Assembly: GCF_001659605.2 (NCBI RefSeq)
Contig: NC_035168.2
Coordinates: 3,776,058-3,840,057 of the forward strand
DNA from: Manihot esculenta
Lineage: Eukaryota; Streptophyta; Magnoliopsida; Malpighiales; Euphorbiaceae
DNA length: 64,000 bases
Direction: 5' to 3'
In this document: positions 18,806 to 29,500 of the stretch, in pieces
Layout of the letters: the number at the start of each line of letters is the position of its first letter
Position numbering within the stretch: the stretch's first letter is position 1
Made by a program: the position numbers and the translations under genes
The notes under the pieces: model-generated
The model's input: only the letters and a program-made list of their open reading frames with translations
What the model was told of the DNA's origin: nothing
The model's database searches: none

Positions 18806-19866
18806 ACCTCCTTGAGACATAGAGACCTCCTGGAGGTAGAAGACCGGGATCCCCAAGATCTCCCGGAATTACAAGACCAGGATCCCCAAGATCTCCTGGC
18901 AAAAGAAAACCTCCTTGAGACATAGAGACCTCCTGGAGGTAGAAGACCGGGATCCCCAAGATCTCCCGGAATTACAAGACCAGGATCCCCAAGATCTCCT
19001 GGCAAAAGAAAACCTCCTTGAGACATAGAGACCTCCTGGAGGTAGAAGACCGGGATCCCCAAGATCTCCCGGAATTACAAGACCAGGATCCCCAAGATCT
19101 CCTGGCAAAAGAAAACCTCCTTGAGACATAGAGACCTCCTGGAGGTAGAAGACCGGGATCCCCAAGATCTCCCGGAATTACAAGACCAGGATCCCCAAGA
19201 TCTCCTGGCAAAAGAAAACCTCCTTGAGACATAGAGACCTCCTGGAGGTAGAAGACCGGGATCCCCAAGATCTCCCGGAATTACAAGACCAGGATCCCCA
19301 AGATCTCCTGGCAAAAGAAAACCTCCTTGAGACATAGAGACCTCCTGGAGGTAGAAGACCGGGATCCCCAAGATCTCCTGGCAAAAGAACACCTCCTTGA
19401 GACATAGAGACCTCCTGGAGGTAGAAGACCGGGATCCCCAAGATCTCCCGGAATTACAAGACCAGGATCCCCAAGATCTCCTGGCAAAAGAAAACCTCCT
19501 TGAGACATAGAGACCTCCTGGAGGTAGAAGACCGGGATCCCCAAGATCTCCTGGCAAAAGAACACCTCCTTGAGACATAGAGACCTCCTGGAGGTAGAAG
19601 ACCGGGATCCCCAAGATCTCCCGGAATTACAAGACCAGGATCCCCAAGATCTCCTGGCAAAAGAAAACCTCCTTGAGACATAGAGACCTCCTGGAGGTAG
19701 AAGACCAGGATCCAAAAGATCTCCTGGCAAAAGAAAACCTCCTTGAGACATAGAGACCTCCTGGAGGTAGAAGACCGGGATCCCCAAGATCTCCTGGCAA
19801 AAGAAGGCCTCACTAAGACATAAAGACCTCAGTAACAAAGAAGACCGGGATCCCTTAGAACTCCCG
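18806..19866. repeat. Tandem array of 103-bp and 70-bp units within the gypsy element
   Basis: Units opening with acctccttgagacatagaga start at 18806, 18909, 19012, 19115, 19218, 19321, 19391, 19494, 19564, 19667 and 19737, with a degenerate twelfth near 19807. Spacing is 103 bp or 70 bp. The short form lacks a 33-bp segment bounded by the two agatct-containing halves of the long form, so the two types look like products of unequal exchange within the unit. Copies are nearly identical, so homogenisation is recent. On the minus strand two of the three frames run open across the whole unit, which creates spurious ORFs of up to 185 codons. Confidence 0.95.
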
Positions 19867-20640
19867 GGAAAACAAAATAAAGGATAGCCGGCGAGGCCCC
19901 AAGGTCACCACGGCACAACCAGGATCTCGTAAGACCCCGGCACAGCCAGGATCTCGTAAGACCTCCGGAAAGTAAAAATAGTTGGTGAGAGACTTAAGGG
20001 CCTCCCAAAAATGAAAATTTCCCACAACTTTATGCAGGGATAACTTACAAAGCTATATTTCCGACCTCACAAACACAGAGAGGTCCGGAGTTCCCAAGAA
20101 AAATTAAGGCTCCGACTTACTAAAGAGACGTAAAAGCTAAAGAAGTGCCAAAGACGAGCCCCAGCTCGGACAAACTTATCTCAAAAACTCAAGGTACAGA
20201 AGAAAAGGTCGAGCTCCCAGCTCGGACCAATATCCTTGAAAGCCCAAAACCAAGCTCCTAGCTCGGATAGATTCATTCCTTCAAAAGATCAAGATACGAA
20301 AGCCAAAAACAAAGGCCGAGCTCCCTCCATAGAAAAACTCACAAATCCTTAGGAGGATACTAAGGCTATAATCGAAAGCCTAAATCAGTTTATTTAAAAT
20401 AAATATACAAAGTCACAACGAAGAAAGAAGGACTAGAAGTCAAAAACTAGCATGACAGTTGCCATCAAATGGGTACGAAATTTGATCTCTCAGACGACAG
20501 CTAAGAGCTGAAATCACAACTTAAGATTAATTTAGAGCTTCTGAATAAACATATGAAGCCTACATTACACATACGAAGAGTAAAAATACATGTCAAAGAA
20601 TATGAAAAACAAAAAGGAAACTAATATTCCATTAATAACT
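19867..20640. repeat. Degenerate repeat-rich spacer between tandem array and antisense gene
   Basis: Contains a 27-28-bp duplication around 19910-19963 (two copies of caggatctcgtaagacc flanks). Farther on there are loosely repeated phrases built on agctcgga and gagctcc to about 20340. No sense frame was found. Its 3' part should hold the polyadenylation region of the antisense gene that stops at 20649. Confidence 0.6.
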
Positions 20641-20648
20641 ATTACAAT

Positions 20649-23590
20649 TTATTTCTCCGGTGAGGAAGGAGGATGAATAGTCCTTAAAGGACTTACATCA
20701 ATAAGAACACCCTCACTATTTCTATTTACAGCCACCACTGAAGGAAGCTCGGAATTCTTTGGACCAGAGCTCTCAATAGTAGGGGCAATTTCTGACCTAG
20801 GATGAAGGCCTCCTTTCACAGAATCAAGATCGTCCTCCTCCGACCCTAGCTCGGATCCCTCTGAAGAAGACTCAGCTGGCCGATCTCGGTTCCTCCGGCA
20901 ATCTCCTCGGGGCAAAGGGAAATCATCCTCCCCGTACAGCACTGACTCGCCATCTGAGTCCACTTCGCGCCTACGAAGCTTGGCCAAAGGAATATCAGGA
21001 GCCTGTCTAGCTTCTCTTAAACCACGATTGTAGCCAGTTACATACATGCGGTAGGCCTTATCAAAGATAGTCTGTTTCATTTCACTAGAAGCTTTATACT
21101 CATCAAGATGTTCTTCACAAGCCTCGGCTACAAATTCCTCAAACTCAGAAGAATCTTTGTAGTCCTGAAGATGAGCTTCACAGGCCTGCTCAATTTTACC
21201 CTTTAGCTCATCAGACTCCTGATACTCCGCTATGTACTGATCGCGCTTCAGCTGAGCCTTCCCTTCGGCATACTTTACCACCTCAAGCAGGGCTAAACAT
21301 TTACGTTCCAAAACTCTGACTTCATTTTTCAGCTGTTGTTGGCGAAGGTCGAACTCTTCAGCCGAGGAAGTCAAGTCTCTGATACGGTCAGAACTTGTGC
21401 TCAACTCCTGCTCAAGGACCTGCACCCGAGCTAGGGCCATCTCTCTTTGAGCCTTTACTTCCTCCAGATGCGTCTGAAGTCCCTCGAGATCAGCCTTTAA
21501 GGCATCAAACTGGCGCTGGACTTCAGCTTTCTGGCTAACGGCCTCATCTTTCTCCTTGAGAGCCTCTGTCATAGAGGACAGCTGCTCTAGCACTCCTCTA
21601 CAGCGAACCTCCAAGGTAGCTGCTCTCTCATCAGCCTCCTGGAGAACATTACGAGTCCGAGACAACTCATCTTCTAAGGACGAGGTATGCTTTGCCGTCT
21701 CGGCTGTTTTCTCTTCAGCCTTTTTGAGGGCCTCCAACGCAGAATGCAATTCCACCTGGAGGGACTGGATCTGCTCCCGAGCAGCTACCAAATTGCCCCT
21801 CGCATCACTGGTGGCAGATATATTCTCCTCCAGACGTGCCTCTTCAATTCGGCGATCTACGGACTCCCGGAGGGAGCGATCACGGATATCCACCTCTATA
21901 AAGAGGCCCGTCACCTAACATGAAAACGCAACCATCAGGAAAAAGAAACAAAGCAAATTGAAAGGAAGGGGGGAAAATGACTTACCATTAGAAGCATCTC
22001 CCTAATGGACGATCCGAGCTCCTCACGAGAGCGAGATTGGAAGGATGCTTGCTCCTTGGTAAAGCTGGCTAAAAGGCCGGTCAGAGCAAGAAGGCGTGGA
22101 TCCGAGGCCTCTGTGGCTCCACCAAACATTTGCTCCCTAAGAAAGTCGGCAACAGCACTGGCCGGAGACTCGGATGTAATACCCGACGTCTTTAGAGAAT
22201 TGCCAGGAGAAGGCAGTAACGGGTCGGCAACAACACCTTTCCTTTTCCCAATGGGAGGAAGAGCTGGAGAAGATCCTGTTGCAACCCTGGACTTCTTCCG
22301 GACAGGAGAAGAGGCAGATTTTCCGGAGGAGGCTGGGCGCTTGCCTCCGATCTTTGCTGAAATGCCCTCAGAACCCTCAGGTTCAGTCCTCACAGGAGCA
22401 GGGGCACTTTCACCAGAAACCTCTGGACTTTGACCCCCTAGGAGGATGATCTCCATCCCCGTCCCAGAGGTCTCCTTGTCTTCAGCAGGGGACTTAAATT
22501 TTTCCCTTGACACCTCCTCAGTAGAATGGGCAGCACCCTGTCCCACTTGTTCAGTAGACTTTGAGCTCAACCCACCACGGCTAGATGGCTGAGCTGATTT
22601 AGTGCTGTGAGAGCTCGGCTTGGAAGCTCGAGAAGAAGCCTTACCAGAAGCTCGGCTGACCTTCTCGGAGGAAGCGACCTGAGCTAGTTCTATAGCAATC
22701 TCAGTTACAGAACGCCCATCCCCGAAAGCGTCAAAAATTGCGTGCATGTTCTCCCGAGACAGTTCAAGGTTCTTGGGGAATTTGATGCCGTCCATTTTAA
22801 CCTCAGAAGCTGCAAAAAATAAGAAGTTATACAGACTCAGCATATTATCTGACATTTTTAAACGAAGAAACAGAATAGCCGGACAAAGCACTATACCCGT
22901 GTCCTGGATATCCCTAAGGTTGGCCGCAAACATACACTTCTCGACATCATACTTCCTCTCAACGGAAGTCAGTCGAAGCAGCCCAACCTGCTCAATAAGA
23001 CTCAATTCGGGCAGATCATTACAGCCCGGAAAGATCTCCCCCCAACTTAGGCCCACATCCCACGATCGGCAGGACCCTAGTTTCAGCTCCGCCACAAGGA
23101 AATTCTCTATCCACCCCTTTATAGAATCCTTGTAGCCCGTAAGAAGAGATAGCCCATTGCGGGGGGAAAAGTAATAGAAGTTTTGCTTCGCCCTAACCAG
23201 GCGAAAAAAAGTAACAAACAGACAGGCCGTAGGTGTGAAACCCCAACACAGACAGATAGACTCGAAACAGGACATGAATAAAATGGAATTTGGGGATAAC
23301 ATTCGAGGAGTTACCCCAAAGTATTCAAAAACCTCAACAAAGAAAGGGGAAAAAGGAAATGGTAGACCAAATTCTCTCTGCTTTAGGAAAAACACTATGC
23401 TACGACCCTCTTGGGGATCCACTAAACCAGGAGGGGGAGGGTAGGGAAGAACTATCCTCTCATTTGGACGAGGTGCTCGAATAAAATACAACGGAGTATC
23501 TAGAAGCCTCCGGGAGATGTAATCAGTTATATTGGAAGACGTAATACGCGACTCAAGGTTAACAACATCAGGAAGCTTTGAACTTGCCAT
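20649..23590 (-). CDS. Antisense gypsy-type Transposase_28/coiled-coil protein, apparently two introns
   Basis: The gene is encoded opposite to gag-pol, between pol and the 3' LTR. Proposed exons are 23590-22897, 22809-21986 and 21914-20649: 2784 nt, 927 residues, stop included in the last exon. Intron 1 (22810-22896, 87 nt) has GT...TTTTTTGCAG ends and is in frame, so it could be retained. Intron 2 (21915-21985, 71 nt) has GTAAGT...TTAG ends and joins two frames precisely; without it translation ends a few codons into the intron. The N-terminal ~250 residues (LPFPFSPFFVEVFEYFGV) resemble Pfam Transposase_28, 'putative gypsy type transposon'. A Ser/Lys-rich linker with basic NLS-like runs follows, then a long coiled coil in exon 3 and an acidic tail. 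Its function is unknown; related antisense ORFs exist in Retand and Grande. Confidence 0.75.
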
Positions 23591-23816
23591 TGAAGAACAA
23601 GGGAGCGTACCTGAGAACACAATAAGGTGAAAAACGCAAAAGGAGTCGCAGGAAGACAGGGAGCAGAAGAGAGCTAATTTCTTCGGAAGACAGAAGGAAT
23701 TCGAAATGAAAGGCAGTGATGAGACGGAACGTTGATCTGAACAGTTTTGTCTTGGAGCGACGCGATCATTAATTGCTCTCGAAGTTTACCCTCTCAACGG
23801 TTAAGTAATAACCGGA

Positions 23817-23834
23817 GAGAAGGTAAAGGGGCAA
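23817..23834 (+). repeat. Internal copy of the polypurine-tract motif
   Basis: This 18-bp purine-rich word differs at one base from the functional PPT at 25884-25901. Similarity extends leftward about 30 bp (aataac and accc-ctc motifs) and a few bases rightward into a gatga-c start resembling the LTR start. It lies about 230 bp upstream of the antisense gene start. Confidence 0.75.
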
Positions 23835-23847
23835 AAGGATGATCGAT

Positions 23848-23919
23848 TGGGCTTGTCTACATCTATCAAGGGCCAGGTCCACAATGATAGCCCATCATTT
23901 AAAGGCCCAGGCAAGCCCA
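23848..23919 (-). promoter_or_regulatory. Putative promoter of the antisense gene: site II cluster
   Basis: Four TGGGCY-type site II motifs lie in 72 bp: TGGGCT at 23848-23853 on the plus strand, and AGCCCA 23889-23894, GGCCCA 23904-23909 and AGCCCA 23914-23919 (TGGGCY on the minus strand). A TTTAAA lies between them at 23898-23903. They are about 260-330 bp upstream of the proposed ATG at 23590, and the intervening minus strand is pyrimidine-rich like a plant leader. Site II clusters are known from promoters active in dividing cells. The assignment is inference. Confidence 0.35.
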
Positions 23920-24149
23920 ACTTGTTCGGACCCGATCTTCGGCCAAGACAACTTAACCCACAAGATTCATCACTTCACCACATTCGTGGTAAGTAACAAG
24001 GAAAGAGAAGGAAAAACTCAAAGAGGCAAGCAGTTGAAAGCGTGATAAAGGTTAGACCTACTCATCACATAGAATTTGACTTATAGTTAAAGCAAGGGTT
24101 ACGCAATCGGAAAGAGACGACAAGGGTACCTCGGATCTATACTGAGCTG

Positions 24150-24580
24150 AGAGCTTAGAGTCCAACTCATCAGAAGCCGAGCTCATAGGTCGGATTAGTT
24201 CAGCTTGGCCAACGTGACTTGAGAGCTCGGCTAGATAAAGGAGACTCATAGCTCATTTCACTAAGTAAAGACAGAACTCTCAGGTCGGTTAGTCCAGCTT
24301 GGACAACATGGCCTAAGAGCCCGGTCAATTAAAGAAGACCCAGAGCTCATTTCACTAAGCAAAAGACGGAGCCCTCAGGTCGGATGGTCCAGCTCGGACA
24401 ACACGACACGAGAGCCCGGAGACTCAAAGCTTAATTCATCGAAGTAAAGACCAAGCTCACAGGTCGGTCAGACAGTCCAGTTCGGAAACTTGAAAGCCCA
24501 GTTGACTAAGTGGATCCGGAGTGTAACTCATCAGAGCTCGCAGATATGGTTAGCTCGGCAAAAAGAAGGACAGAGCTCAG
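24150..24580. repeat. Degenerate ~85-95-bp tandem repeats in the gypsy 3' region
   Basis: Four to five diverged units share agctcatttcactaag (24250 and 24344, plus a variant at 24429), caggtcgg and tccagctcggacaac. They are older and more diverged than the 103-bp array and have a different sequence. The rest of 23920-25110 shows no frame of note. Confidence 0.65.
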
Positions 24581-25112
24581 TTGGTTAAAATTATAAGGCG
24601 AGCAATCTAAAGTATTTCACACATGATAAAGGAAGAACAGCTTGAGTATGAGAGCAGAACAAAAACTTCATTAAAAGAAAAGCACATTACAGCACGTTAC
24701 AAAGGCCTACACTACGGGACGAAAGACTATTCTTAAAGGATTTACATAGCCACATACGTCATCATCTACGATTACATCGTTATCGCCTATCCTATTACTT
24801 CGGTCTTCAGTTCGGAGAAATTCTCGCAGCTTGATATGTGAGTTTGGCAGAAAGAGCGGCAGAAAGCCAAGAAGTTAATCCTCATAAGCGTTTCCCATGG
24901 ATCCTCTGTAGGTCGGCATTCGGTTGCCCAAGTGTGATACGCGTGACAAACTCACATGTCATATGCTGTGTGTATATCACGCATAAACAAACAGGCTTCA
25001 GATTAAGACCTCAGGAGGATCGCCGGGCTAACGTGTGAAGGTACCAGCAGAAGCTTGACTGAGTGTAGCAGATCTCAGTCTCGCGTAATACTGGTACTTC
25101 ACATCAACGAAA

Positions 25113-25902
25113 CTAATAATACTGGTGCTTCACATCAAAGAAAACAACAAACCGAGCACTTGAGCCCCTTCCATCCATATCCAAAGAAGGCAGCAACGGG
25201 GGAGGTCGGCCAGAAGATCTGGGCAAAACAATTTCAGCAATTGGCCGAATGGTCCCACCCATCGACCGCCCTACCAGACGGATCCCTAAAGCAACATTCA
25301 AACTCCTTAGAGGTAACATCCACTCCTCTGAAACTTTGAATTGACTCATCTTCGTCTCAGGTACTACGAAAGAGTCCCAAAACAGAGATAAGTTAGCACA
25401 ATTTTCCGTCGAGATGATAAAAGTAAGATTAAAACAAATTCCTGGGGCAACACAGCAATATAATATCAAGCTCGCCTTCGCCCGCTTGAAGAAGGCACCA
25501 AATGGATCCTTCACAGATAAAACAAGAAAATCCCTCTGTTCCAACAAAGTGCCTGGGAATGGTAAAGAGGTGAGGTTAATATATATATCCAAAAGTTTAT
25601 GTTTTGCAGGACAAGGCAGAGCCGAATTCTCAATTAATGCTGTCAGAATCCTTAGAAGATGTTCATGAGAAGAGACATGTCCAGATAACAATGACAGGAA
25701 AGTAAAAATAATCGAGAACGCGGAGAATAAAGAAAAGTCCGAAAGAGGAAAGAGCAGATAAGATTCAGAAACTGCGCAAAGACAAAAAAATGAAAGAGTA
25801 TTATAAAGACACCTGGACACGAACAGGCGCGGCCATGATGGTTCTTGATATTCACCCCCTCGGCAGTTGGAGCAATAACTCCCGAGAAGGTGAAGGGGCA
25901 AT
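25113..25902 (-). other. Long unexplained antisense open frame next to the 3' LTR
   Basis: A minus-strand frame stays open from inside the 3' LTR (first ATG at 26045) to a stop at 25113, about 263 codons within the internal region. The predicted product is hydrophobic and Leu/Ser/Cys-rich and matches no family I know. Given its length it may be part of the antisense transcription unit, or simply a low-stop sequence. No splice junction to the main antisense gene was established. Confidence 0.3.
25884..25901 (+). other. Polypurine tract of the gypsy element
   Basis: The purine-rich run, with single T and C interruptions, ends one base before the 3' LTR at 25903. It is the expected position of the plus-strand primer. 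Confidence 0.8.
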
Positions 25903-26386
25903 TGATGACCGCTGGATTTCTTCACCCCAGAACAGGGGCGTGACCGCAGCCAAAGGCCCATGATACAGAGGCCCACGCACTTGATACCCCCCAACAAGCC
26001 TGGCTCATTCCAGCTTCCAGGCCGGGCTCGACCAAGCTTCCTCACTCAGTCCAGTCTGATCCCTGACCAGCAGACCCCTCTCAGGCCCAGCGTCCAGCCC
26101 AACTCTCGGCCCAGCCCGGGGTCCAGAACAGTACTCACCAGACAGCCTGGCAGATCCGCTCGAACGTACGCGTGAGGAGAATCAGAGGCCGTTACGCATG
26201 TAATAGGCAGCTGATACCCTAGGACACCCGAATCTGTATGGCAGAGACGCGTGGCCCAATCCTGGAGAGACCTTTACACGTCACCAGCAAGCAAGACAAT
26301 GTATAAAAGAGGAGTCCCCTCCTCAGAATGTTTTAAGCTTTATTATTCAATACAAAAACCCTATTCTATTGGATCTCAGATCATCA
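25903..26386 (+). repeat. 3' LTR of the gypsy element (484 bp)
   Basis: Same length and ends as the 5' LTR. The one difference I found is G at 25977 where the 5' LTR has A at 12619. It is followed by the CTACC target duplication. Confidence 0.97.
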
Positions 26387-26391
26387 CTACC

Positions 26392-26480
26392 GAACCTCGT
26401 TGCAAGCTTGAAGAGGCATCAATGTTCGCCTTGATTTAACCTTGCGGTGGAGGAAACCAAACTGGGCGAGCCGAGTCGAC
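26392..26480 (-). pseudogene. LINE RNase H-domain fragment, 5' part
   Basis: On the minus strand the frame leading into the insertion reads IKANIDASSSLQRGS, the start of an RNase H domain with its first catalytic Asp. It is in phase with the motif that resumes at 12539 across the CTACC site. A TAA stop lies just upstream of IKAN and the flank reads WFPPPQG, a common lead-in to this domain. The LINE is therefore truncated and was already mutated or has since decayed. Its 5' limit near 26500 is uncertain. Confidence 0.7.
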
Positions 26481-26509
26481 AATAGTGCTTACTGATGAAT
26501 CGACACGAG

Positions 26510-29500
26510 CTTTTTTTCATTGCTGCAAAAAATTTAGTCATGAAAAACACACCATTTGCAGTTAAATAATATAAAATTAAGAAAAAAAGTGTAAAATATT
26601 TTATGTGATTGTCCAGATCTGTTCACATCAAATAAGTAGAAAGTTGGCTTTTCGTTTTTTTGTTTTAAACTAATGGAGTTTAATTAAACACAAGAAAATA
26701 AATGATCATGAGAAAATGTATTTAATATAGGGACTTTAATTCAAAAAATATTTTTATATGAAACTTTGTTAAATTCATTAACTTTATAAGAAATTAATTT
26801 TAGTTAAAATTAATTCTATAGATTCATTCATATAATTAAAATTTTATTTTATTTAAATTAAATAAATTAATTAAATTTTATAAAATTATAATTCTAACAA
26901 ATGTGGCTAGAGTTGCAAACTCAATTGCGTGCATGTGTATATTTATGGATAAATTATTATAAAATATTTGAGTTTTTATGAAATTAACTAATTCGTTTAC
27001 AATTCAAACTCTCTTGATTAAAATATTTTTATTGATTAGGACATCATGATTTATTAAATAAAAAATATCATAATTCAAATGAGCCATCACAAATTTTAGG
27101 GTCCATGCATTATAAAGCACGGTGAAGGAGCATTTAGCAAAAAGAATTCTAAACCATAAAGAATATTTTGAAATGATGAATATATACATCCAACATTATT
27201 TAGAAATTCCAAAATTAATTGTTCATTGGAGCTCATTTACAAGAATGACATGTTAACAAGCTATGTGGCATGTTAAATACGAGTTGATGTGGCATTTGGA
27301 TGATGTAATAGTTCATAAAAAGCTAATTTGAATATATTTTTAGTCATTTTAAAAATTACCAACATGTACCTATTATTTAATATAAAAAAAATTGAGAGTG
27401 AATTGCTATATATTATTTTTTTAGTAAATGTTTAGATATTGACATTTTACTTATTCTTACTAAATTTAAATAGTTTACTTTTATGACCAATTATTTAAAT
27501 TTTTTTTGTTATAAATTTGATTGTTCTACAAACATATTAACCAATAGTTTGAGTTTCAAACTGGACAAACACAAAATTAAAATTTTATTTTTATTTAAAA
27601 TCAAATTAAATTATATATACAATCAAAATAAATTAATTTGATTCGAAATTAAATTTCTTTTTTTTTATTAGAGTCTCTAATTAAATAAATCTCAAAATAA
27701 AATTTGTACTCAATATGAATCGAATTACAATTTCAACCATCCATGTCAATAATAAACAAAAGTAACATTATAATTTTAAGAAAAAAAAAAAGCAATATTA
27801 CAAAGTAAAAAATTAAAAATGATGGTGTTGGAAGAAGAAGTTCCACACTGGAATGCGGGCTGCGGCACTAGAAGTAGTGGCTATAATGCTGGAGAAAGGC
27901 TGCATGGCAGCGATGCAAGAGAGGGATTGTTGTGTGATGGAGGTTAAGTGTCGTGGTGCTGTACTGCAGGGTTGCAGCGGCGGGGGGCGGGGTTGCAACA
28001 CTAGATCCGAGTTGTTGCGATATGGAGGCGAGGTGCTGCGGTGACGCTAGAGGTCTCGCGAATAGCGATGCTACTGGTCTGGAGCAGCCGTGCTACTGCT
28101 ACGTGTTGGTGCTATATGCAATTGATTCATTTTTTTATTCATATATTTAATTTCAATTAAAGCAGAATAGACGAGGGAAAGTTGAGGAGAAAAGGACGGA
28201 AGAGATAGCAGTTAGTTTTTTTACTCTAAAATAATAACGAATATATACAAAATAAGTAATTCACCACTAAGCCACAAATGCTTTTACATATCCTTTTAAT
28301 TTTATTTATTCCATCAGTTTAGTTTATCAAAATTTTAATTTTTAAAATTAAATTGAATCGATTACATTGAAAATTTTAAAAATTAAAATCAAATTATTTT
28401 ATTATATAAATTAAATTAAATTTTTAAATTAAATCGATTCAGTTAATTTTTTTCAATTTAAATTAAACAATACTCGCTTTTAAAAATAAAATTTTGAATA
28501 GACTATTTTATTTATCATAAAATTATATATATTTTTTTAAATTCCACCAAAAATTTAAAGTTGTTATAAATTTGTACTTGTAATATCTTAAACTTATACT
28601 TATAAAAATTCAATAAAGTTACTTTTGTGTTTCAAGCTTCCGTGTTAATGAAAATATTGTCATTCTAATTATTATTTTTATTTGTGTTTTTAAATTATGC
28701 GAATGTGTTTAAACTTTGATGAACTGTTTTTTCTATGATCGAATAATATGAATTATATTTCAAATTGAATTCGGCTAAAACTTGTATCACTTTATATTTT
28801 ATACAATTTAACTTTTTAATTTTCTATTAAAATAATTAATTATTTTTATATTATTTAGTTTTTATATTTTTAAAGATATGTATTATTTAATTCATATAAT
28901 TTTAAATATTTATATTATTTAAGCTCTTTTTATTAATATTAAAAATTAAAAATTAATATTTTTTAATTAAAAAATTAAAAATTTTAATTTTATAAAATAT
29001 AAGAAGTTAAGTGATTGTTAAATAAATATAAATCAATAATTTTTTAAAAAATTTAAAAATATGATAATAATTATATATATGGTCAAATATATAATTTGAC
29101 TTTAATTTTTATATAATAAATTATTTAGTTTTTAAATTTTTTATTATTAATTTTTATAAAAATATAATAATTTAACATTTAAATTTTATAAAATATAATT
29201 ATTAAATTATTAAATTTCATAAAATATATTTATTTAAGTTTTGAAAATTTAAATTACGTTAAGTATGTATTAAATAGTTATATTTTTATAAAAATTAAAT
29301 ATTAAAAATTAATAAAAAAATCAAAGTGTTAACTGGATTTAATTCAGGGGTGAGTATGTATAAATATATGATGCATGCCTATGCTTCACTTAATGGCATG
29401 CCAATGCCAAGGAATCAAGGATTGCCATTTGCTTTTCCTTGCATGATACATTTGGAGCTTCGCAGCTGCATGAACACCGCGTGTCTAATATCCTTTGTAT

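Larger units (their letters stand above)
12545..26386 (+). mobile_element. Complete Ty3/gypsy LTR retrotransposon, Tat clade (Retand-like), 13,842 bp
   Basis: The boundaries are exact. LTRs start TGATGA and end TCATCA, and a 5-bp target duplication CTACC lies at 12540-12544 and 26387-26391. The order is LTR, PBS, gag, protease, RT, RNase H, archaeal-type second RNase H, integrase, tandem array, antisense gene, degenerate repeats, PPT, LTR. A second RNase H after the RT-linked one is diagnostic of the Tat clade. An antisense ORF plus an amplified tandem repeat downstream of pol is the arrangement known from Retand and Grande elements. The LTRs differ at one visible site (A at 12619, G at 25977), implying a recent insertion. 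It sits inside a LINE RNase H domain. The only break seen in gag-pol is one in-frame UGA. Confidence 0.96.

Noticed and set aside
18799..19838. Several overlapping minus-strand frames of 60-185 codons
   Set aside because: They arise from stop-poor 103/70-bp repeat units read in shifted frames, and the identical peptides repeat because the DNA does.
18806..19866. Regular direct repeats as a CRISPR array
   Set aside because: Units are contiguous with no unique spacers and lie inside a plant retrotransposon.
27853..28150. Short plus-strand frames in a G+C-rich island
   Set aside because: About 60 codons, low complexity, no homologue recognised and no splice context. Left as part of the spacer.
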